Shown one piece after another: positions 24,287-29,493 of a stretch of 29,493 bases of DNA. Within the stretch, counting starts at the first letter, position 1. Each line of letters starts with the position of its first letter. Below the pieces are notes generated by a model. That model was not told where the DNA came from. It searched no databases and saw only the letters and a list, made by a program, of their open reading frames with translations. Made by a program: the position numbers and the translations under genes. This DNA is from UBA4582 sp047629195 (GTDB taxonomy: Bacteria; Pseudomonadota; Gammaproteobacteria; Pseudomonadales; Azotimanducaceae), in NCBI GenBank assembly GCA_047629195.1, contig JBLHWY010000079.1, positions 1 through 29,493 of the forward strand, in the 5' to 3' direction.

Positions 24287-25675
24287 CTATTGCCCCCCAA
24301 TGTAGACTTTTGTTTTTACAGCCGGACCGCCCATCCCAACAGGCATGGGTTGCTTCTTACCGCACATACCGGCACACGACCAAACCATTTCATCTGATAC
24401 CATTGTTACGTTGTTTAGCATGTCGAATGCAACACCGGAAATAGTCGTATCAGATATCGCGTTTCCGAGTTTTCCATTCTTTATCTCATAACCCATCTGG
24501 ACCCCGAACATGAATTCACTGGTACTATCAGCTTGACCATTTGTAGGTCGCATCAATAAGTATCCATCGTCGATTGAAGCAATCATATCTTCAATTTTTG
24601 ATGCACCTGACAAAATAGCAGTGTTGCGCATTCTGACAAGCGGTTCGTCGGTATAACTATATGCGCGCGCGTTGCCAGTTAATTCCATACCAAAGTGCTG
24701 CGCTGTGTCTTTATTGTGCATATAAGATTTTAAGACGCCATCCTCAATAATGATCGCATCCTGACTTTCAACGCCTTCATCATCAAGATAAATTGGCACG
24801 GGTAATATCTCACCCTGATAAGAATTTGCGAAATCTACCAGTGTTATCAAATCGCTCGCAACTTTCTTGCCGAGAAAATCTGCAGCAATAGATCCTGCTC
24901 TGACAATATCGGCCTCGGTGGTATGTCCAATCGCCTCATGCGCTAGGATGCCTGCCAGATCCGAAGCTAATATGACATCATGATACCCAGAGATAGGTTG
25001 CACAGCTTCTTTCTTGTCTAGTAACTGGGCGTAAAGCTTTTCAAGTGCAGGACCAATAGTGTCCATCGATTCAAACACATCTTCATACTGTCCTCTGGCA
25101 CCAATAACCTCTGATAGTTCAACGGGCTCGTTATCTGCATTCTCAGTGGTCAACTTAACTGCGATGAGCGCTCTGGTCGTAATGTTATGACCATTTGAGC
25201 CTTCAGATGTCTGTAATTTCTTTTCCATATCAAGACAGCTCAATAACACTTGCCGCGAAACAATATCCGGAAAAGAGTTGACGATGAACTGGTCTATTTC
25301 GGTCAGGAAGGCAATCTTCTCCTCCTGAGTTTTCAATACTTTTTTAGTCCTAAAATCACTACTGCGCGAAGCCTTTGACGATGGCAGTACTGCATTCTCA
25401 TCACCGGTACGCTTTGCTAAAAACGCTGCATTTCTCGTTGCCGCTGATATTGTGACGTCGATGGAGTCATTCGACATGTCTGGATTTGAACTAAAACCCC
25501 AGGTACCATCATTAAATACTCGTGCGGAGACACCTCCCGTCGTATCTCGTGCGTTTGAGACAACATCGCCATTCAAAAGCACAATACTTTGTGAGCGATT
25601 CTCATGTAGACGAAGCTCTGTGTAGGATGAGAATTGATTTGAGTATTTGCCCAAATCTATATCGGCTATTTGCAT
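24287..25675 (-). CDS. tldD: TldD-type metalloprotease subunit
   Basis: The protein (462 residues from ATG 25675) has the TldD zinc motif HEAIGH (about H246 to H251) within LAGILAHEAIGHTTEADIV, and the conserved C-terminal WSCAGMCGKKQPMPVGMGGP. I chose ATG 25675 (MQIADIDL) because AGGAG sits 8 bases upstream; a longer frame from 25711 has no such site. Together with the next gene it makes the TldD-TldE protease, whose active site is in this subunit. In E. coli tldD and pmbA are far apart, whereas here they are adjacent and coupled, as in several paralogous pairs. No modified-peptide biosynthesis genes are nearby, so the substrate is unknown. A perfect palindrome lies about 70 bp upstream. Confidence 0.93.
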   Translation of the reverse strand: MQIADIDLGKYSNQFSSYTELRLHENRSQSIVLLNGDVVSNARDTTGGVSARVFNDGTWGFSSNPDMSNDSIDVTISAATRNAAFLAKRTGDENAVLPSSKASRSSDFRTKKVLKTQEEKIAFLTEIDQFIVNSFPDIVSRQVLLSCLDMEKKLQTSEGSNGHNITTRALIAVKLTTENADNEPVELSEVIGARGQYEDVFESMDTIGPALEKLYAQLLDKKEAVQPISGYHDVILASDLAGILAHEAIGHTTEADIVRAGSIAADFLGKKVASDLITLVDFANSYQGEILPVPIYLDDEGVESQDAIIIEDGVLKSYMHNKDTAQHFGMELTGNARAYSYTDEPLVRMRNTAILSGASKIEDMIASIDDGYLLMRPTNGQADSTSEFMFGVQMGYEIKNGKLGNAISDTTISGVAFDMLNNVTMVSDEMVWSCAGMCGKKQPMPVGMGGPAVKTKVYIGGQ

Positions 25676-25744
25676 ATTCAAACTCCTGACCGGTACCTTG
25701 AAATTTCTCATTCAGGTTATAGGTCGATTTCGGATGGGGTAATA

Positions 25745-25758
25745 AGTCTGTACAGACT
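25745..25758. promoter_or_regulatory. Perfect 14-bp palindrome upstream of tldD
   Basis: AGTCTGTACAGACT is fully self-complementary and sits in the 100-bp gap between the channel gene's stop and the tldD start. It contains CTGT-ACAG but lacks the 8-base spacing of a LexA box. It may be an operator for tldDE. Confidence 0.45.
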
Positions 25759-25775
25759 ATTCTAATTTCGAATCT

Positions 25776-27017
25776 TCATTTAATCCATTCAACTGGAATG
25801 TTGTCTTCCACTAGTTTAGTAATACTGATGCTTTCAATATTATGCTCTTCACATACTTCACGTGCGAATTCAGATACATCATTTGTCCTCGCAAACAACA
25901 GAGCGCGGGGATACTTTTTCCTAATCCAAAGCGCTGTTCTAAGATTGTTCGCTGCGTCACCCGTACCAAGAATAATAACGGGTTCACCCTCGGACAAATC
26001 ATATCGGCGGGTAATATTCCCCCATACTTCTGGGTGTGCGATATTGCCCTCAAAAACTTCCCTGCTGTAAGCTCGATCAAATCTTTCCTGTTCATCAACG
26101 ATCTGGATACGACGCTCGGCATCAATATCGATAATACCGACGCTTGCGATTTCATCGTATGCATTCATCTGGAGCTCTTCTAGAATCGTTTGTCCAAAGC
26201 GACCAAAGCCCGCAAGAATGACGGTGTCTTTCTCTTTCGTTTTATGGAAATGATGGATTAAAACTTCTCGTACGAGACCTGTAGCGGCTAAATTATAAGA
26301 ATTAAAACTAATGCACTGTTTTGCGATTTTGGTATCTTGTACCGCGCGTAGAAATCGCAGATTACTGCAGTGCAGAATCACCCTGGACTCGAGATGAGGG
26401 TGAAGTTTGATTATTTTGCTAGCAGCTTCAAACGCTAGAAAATCGTTATCCCCTAACAAAATGACTCTTTGTGAGCGCTTTAGCCTTAATGACTTAATCA
26501 AAAAATCTTGAGTGATATCACCAACCACAACTGTCGCATTGAAGGTCTCGGCAAGCTCAAGTTCACGTACACGATCAATACTCTGATCAACAACAACGAC
26601 GCGTACATTACCGGCATGACTCCTAAGCACCCGCAGGTAACTCATTGTCATATCACCTGCCCCGACAATCACAATGTGATTTCTAAGTCTGCGCAAGCGC
26701 CATCTTTGCGGAGACATCACATGCAAAACAGCTTCAATTACAGCAGATGCCGCGAGTAAGGGGGACCCGAAGAAAGCTACCCACAAAAGTATTCGGCCGT
26801 ATAGAGGGCCCCCAATGGGGGTACCAACATCTAGCCCACCAACCACGTATAAACCCAAACTATAATAGGCCCTCTCAAGGAAGGACGAGTTAACAATTTC
26901 AGGCCGCTCGGTAAGAGAAACCCCAGAGGAGAAACCAATGCTAGCGCATAGAAATAGAATCAGCGCAGCATACCAATGCCAGCTTATTTTTCTGGGGCTA
27001 AAAGAATCGAGTACCAC
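25776..27017 (-). CDS. Two-RCK channel-like membrane protein with unusual pore loop
   Basis: The 413-residue protein has two membrane helices (about 16-33 and 73-98) flanking a loop YVVGGLDVGTPIGGP (about 57-71), then two RCK/TrkA-N domains. The first RCK begins HIVIVGAGDMT (about 113; the third Gly of the NAD motif is missing), the second DTVILAGFGRFGQT with a canonical GxGxxG. The architecture is that of a two-helix K+ channel with tandem RCK gating domains, but the selectivity filter TVGYGD is replaced by VGGLDVG, so ion selectivity is unclear. The start is GTG 27017 with no strong binding site. It lies 100 bp upstream of tldD on the same strand and may be part of the same transcript. Confidence 0.8.
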   Translation of the reverse strand: MVLDSFSPRKISWHWYAALILFLCASIGFSSGVSLTERPEIVNSSFLERAYYSLGLYVVGGLDVGTPIGGPLYGRILLWVAFFGSPLLAASAVIEAVLHVMSPQRWRLRRLRNHIVIVGAGDMTMSYLRVLRSHAGNVRVVVVDQSIDRVRELELAETFNATVVVGDITQDFLIKSLRLKRSQRVILLGDNDFLAFEAASKIIKLHPHLESRVILHCSNLRFLRAVQDTKIAKQCISFNSYNLAATGLVREVLIHHFHKTKEKDTVILAGFGRFGQTILEELQMNAYDEIASVGIIDIDAERRIQIVDEQERFDRAYSREVFEGNIAHPEVWGNITRRYDLSEGEPVIILGTGDAANNLRTALWIRKKYPRALLFARTNDVSEFAREVCEEHNIESISITKLVEDNIPVEWIK

Positions 27018-27121
27018 GGGTAAACTTCAGCGTAAATTACAGCTGTGTATCTTACCTTGGTGTTGTCTCAATTAACGCAAGTAATCGCGTTTTTTTGTCC
27101 AAATCAAGACGGACAATCGGT

Positions 27122-28144
27122 TTATTTCCAAACCTCAGGCACCTTTTTCACAAGCCATTGAACCAACGCACGATTCACTTCCATTGGCTTCTCCTGTGCC
27201 ATCCAATGCCCAGACGTAACAACGACCTCTTCAAGATCAGAACACAGTTCGCGCATTGGCTCCGTCAACCTCGATGTCATCGTTTCGCAGGTGGTGTCGT
27301 ATTCTGCCCCTATAAATAACGCGGGCATATCTAGTCGATGATCGCCCCTTGCTTGGTGAAAATACTCAGCATTGGCTTCATGGTTCATGTACCAGGAATT
27401 GGGACCAAAAAAACCATTCCGCGTGAGCGCGTCGGCATAGGTTGCAAGTTCTTGTTCTGAAATAACATCGTCGTCTCTAGGCATTTCAGGTGCAGTTTTC
27501 TCACCACCAAACCAACCGCCAAGCTTTCGCGTCATTGAAGTCCCTGAAGGTTGACCTACCGCCTCTGGATTTCCTTTTCTAAAAATTAGCTGAATAAAGT
27601 TGAAAGGGTCAGCGTCCATTGGCGCCGTCGCTTCGGCAAAGTTTTCTTGATAGTAACGCATGTATTCCCACTGGCCTGCTGGAAACTCATCCTCGGGATA
27701 AATATTTCGGTCAACCTTCTCAATCACAAAATCCAGCCCCTGTTCCAAAGCGGCGTAAGGGACACAAAGGTTGGCCACCGCAAGACACTTCTCAGGATGA
27801 TGAGCGGCAATGCTCCATGCTACTGGGCTACCCCAGTCATGCCCGACCCAAACTGCAGCGTCCTTGCCTAAATGAGCCAACAATTCGATCATGTCTTTAA
27901 CCGCACATGACAATTGATAGTCACCGTGTTCAAGATAAACACTAGATTTGCCATAGCCTCGCATGTCCGGTGCAACTGCTCGAAACCCCATAGCGGCAAA
28001 AAAAGGTAACTGATGGCGCCAACTGATCGATAACTCTGGCCAGCCGTGAGTAAAAATAATCAAGGGACCGTCTTCCGGGCCGGCGGCGAGATAGTGAGTG
28101 GTATGGCGCGCCGAAGAAAACATGAGAGATTCGATTGTGGTCAT
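27122..28144 (-). CDS. Alpha/beta hydrolase, epoxide-hydrolase type
   Basis: The 340-residue protein has the epoxide hydrolase features: HGWPE (33-37, oxyanion hole), the nucleophile elbow VGHDWGS with Asp (D103) in place of Ser, and a C-terminal VTSGHWMAQEKP giving the catalytic histidine (about H313). Asp as nucleophile separates it from esterases; haloalkane dehalogenases share it, but the HGWPE motif and the cap segment point to soluble epoxide hydrolase. It would hydrolyse an epoxide to a diol in the cytoplasm. The ATG 28144 has AGGA about 11 bases upstream. It is in line with the channel and tldDE genes but 104 bp away, so joint transcription is uncertain. Confidence 0.88.
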   Translation of the reverse strand: MTTIESLMFSSARHTTHYLAAGPEDGPLIIFTHGWPELSISWRHQLPFFAAMGFRAVAPDMRGYGKSSVYLEHGDYQLSCAVKDMIELLAHLGKDAAVWVGHDWGSPVAWSIAAHHPEKCLAVANLCVPYAALEQGLDFVIEKVDRNIYPEDEFPAGQWEYMRYYQENFAEATAPMDADPFNFIQLIFRKGNPEAVGQPSGTSMTRKLGGWFGGEKTAPEMPRDDDVISEQELATYADALTRNGFFGPNSWYMNHEANAEYFHQARGDHRLDMPALFIGAEYDTTCETMTSRLTEPMRELCSDLEEVVVTSGHWMAQEKPMEVNRALVQWLVKKVPEVWK

Positions 28145-28348
28145 TTTGTTCGTGTTCCTAAGACTAAATGGTAATGAGATGGTACCTGTTGCATCCTTTT
28201 AGCACACAAGAGATGAAATTCCGATGCAGATAGTATGATTCCAATCTCAGCTTAGAACTTGATCGAATAAATTAGAGCACAACATGGAGCCCTAAATGGA
28301 GTAAAGACTGGAGAACACCGGGGACATCAATTATTGAGATGAACTTGT

Positions 28349-29493
28349 ATGCTCCAATTTTTCGAATCAAGCTACACTATAGTAATGCTCGAAGCTTTAA
28401 CGACAAAACTAACTTACCTGTGGTCTGCGCCGGCAGAAACTACCATAGATCCTGCCGTGCTCAACTTTTACAGGATCATGCTGATTCTGGGAGAAGCTTT
28501 ACTCACAATCATTGCCCTCTATTTGTCAGCAGCCACCGAAGTCGTCAATTGGACACTTCATTTAGGTTTCACCTATATCGTGCTGAGTTTTCTTCTGTGC
28601 GTTTCATCGTTTTTGTTTGAGCCGGTGAAGAATTACATTGGCGAGCTCGCATGCGGCATTAGCATCATCTTTAGCATTTACCTCGCCATTATTCTGTACG
28701 CCAGCAATTTAGGTATCTTCGAATTACTTTTTGCCATTACTTCGCTCAGTTTCGGATGCGCGTTGTACCATAAGATTAAACTCATCATTACTTTTTCCGC
28801 AACCACGATAATCGCCCTCAATGTTGCTGCATATCTTGCCCCAGCACCGCTTATAAACCCCAATATCGTTACGCTGGTTTTTTTAGCCTTCGGTGTCACT
28901 GCAGGTTACCTAAGATCAGCACTTGTACTAGCCAAAATGCGCAAACAGCAATGGGACGCTATCAACAATATATGGTTTGAAGAAAGTGCGGATGGGCTTT
29001 TATTTGGACATAGGGTTTCGGGGGAAGTACTGAAGGCAAACGCTAGGATATTCGAATTATTCGAATGCGATAATGGCCCTCAGTGTGTCTATTTATTACG
29101 TCAAGCGTTCCATGCAACAAGCCCCGAGCGTGAGCTGCGGGAACTTCTGCACGAAGTTGTAACCGATACAGACTGGCAGGAAGATCTTCTATTTACGACC
29201 GCCCGCGGCAATACTTTCTGGGGCCGCTTCACCATGAATCGCGTGCTCGTCAATGATCGAACCGACCTCTTGCTGGTGAAAATCACAGATGTCACACAAA
29301 CCATTACTCACGCCAAGGAACTCGAAGAAGCAAAAGACCTGGCTGAAGCAGCAGTCGAAGTCCGCACGCGGTTTTTAGCTAACATGAGTCACGAAATCAG
29401 GACACCCATGAACGGCGTCATTGGCATGACCTCGCTCTTGCGAGAGACTGAATTGACTATGCAGCAAGAAAATTTCTTAGAGACAATACGCAA
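28349..29493 (+). CDS. Membrane sensor histidine kinase, N-terminal part (gene continues past right edge)
   Basis: A continuous frame starts at ATG 28349 (or ATG 28385, 12 codons in) and reaches the right edge. It has five or six hydrophobic segments (about residues 40-195), then a PAS-like region (about 205-325, beginning QWDAINNIWFEESADGLLF), a coiled linker and a HisKA domain with FLANMSHEIRTPMNGVIGM, where His is about residue 348. That MSHEIRTPMNG form is typical of hybrid kinases, so an ATPase domain and a receiver domain may follow outside the window. An in-frame TGA at 28340 bars an earlier start. Neither start has a strong binding site. The membrane part resembles no named sensor domain I know. 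It is divergent from the epoxide hydrolase gene. Confidence 0.85.
   Translation, partial: MLQFFESSYTIVMLEALTTKLTYLWSAPAETTIDPAVLNFYRIMLILGEALLTIIALYLSAATEVVNWTLHLGFTYIVLSFLLCVSSFLFEPVKNYIGELACGISIIFSIYLAIILYASNLGIFELLFAITSLSFGCALYHKIKLIITFSATTIIALNVAAYLAPAPLINPNIVTLVFLAFGVTAGYLRSALVLAKMRKQQWDAINNIWFEESADGLLFGHRVSGEVLKANARIFELFECDNGPQCVYLLRQAFHATSPERELRELLHEVVTDTDWQEDLLFTTARGNTFWGRFTMNRVLVNDRTDLLLVKITDVTQTITHAKELEEAKDLAEAAVEVRTRFLANMSHEIRTPMNGVIGMTSLLRETELTMQQENFLETIR

Noticed and set aside
25745..25758. LexA (SOS) box upstream of tldD
   Set aside because: CTGT and ACAG are adjacent here; a LexA box needs about 8 bases between them.
25811..26183. Frames of over 100 codons in other phases of the channel gene
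   Set aside because: They overlap the second RCK domain, whose motifs are clear in the chosen frame.
27095..27116. TTGTCC/GGACAA hairpin as a terminator of the epoxide hydrolase gene
   Set aside because: On the minus strand the stem is followed by A residues, not T; on the plus strand the T-run precedes it.
1..29493. tRNA or rRNA genes
   Set aside because: Scanning by eye for T-loop and conserved rRNA stretches found none; a covariance search would be decisive.

Overview
The window reads as chromosomal DNA of a free-living, probably marine gammaproteobacterium with a GC content in the mid-40s. This is inference from gene content (FxsA, a YnjF-like CDP-alcohol phosphatidyltransferase, TldD/TldE, an MdlAB-like ABC pair) and from tightly packed, frequently alternating short operons. 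No rRNA, tRNA, CRISPR array, integrase or transposase gene was found.

Layout. 1-3406 (-): an enoyl-CoA hydratase/isomerase-family gene, a MoxR-type AAA+ ATPase of the CbbQ/NorQ family and a NorD/CbbO-like gene that runs off the left edge, forming one tight operon. 3569-5576 (+): fxsA and an M20 dipeptidase joined by a 13-bp tandem duplication. 5613-7016 (-): a NorM-type MATE exporter. 7017-7646: the only long stretch without a gene; it holds several hairpins. 7647-12912 (+): two ABC half-exporters that together form a heterodimer with one degenerate ATP site, then a GPH-family sugar/cation symporter. 12934-13501 (-): a MOSC-domain gene broken by a single-base frameshift in a G4 run. 13661-15964 (+): a DUF3592 membrane protein translationally linked to a 604-residue membrane-anchored repeat protein, followed directly by a cluster of REP-like repeats.

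16103-19074: a SAM methyltransferase (-), then a group II PLP decarboxylase and a YnjF-like CDP-alcohol phosphatidyltransferase (+). This grouping could make or modify an amine-containing lipid head group, which is a hypothesis only. 19077-22048: an MFS transporter (-), an Arc-type ribbon-helix-helix regulator (-) and a DinF-like MATE transporter (+) starting only 29 bp from the regulator. 22092-28144 (-): a degenerate HD-GYP protein, a tldD-tldE metalloprotease pair, a two-RCK channel-like protein with an unusual pore loop, and an epoxide-hydrolase-type alpha/beta hydrolase. 28349 to the right edge (+): the N-terminal part of a membrane histidine kinase.

Most interesting points: the frameshifted MOSC gene, the REP/BIME-like repeat cluster, the uncharacterised DP-motif repeat protein, the decarboxylase/phosphatidyltransferase/methyltransferase grouping, the tldDE operon with a perfect palindrome upstream, and the channel-like RCK protein with no canonical potassium filter. 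I did not find a clearly new multi-gene system. The strongest candidates for undescribed biology are the DUF3592-repeat protein pair and the lipid-like cassette.
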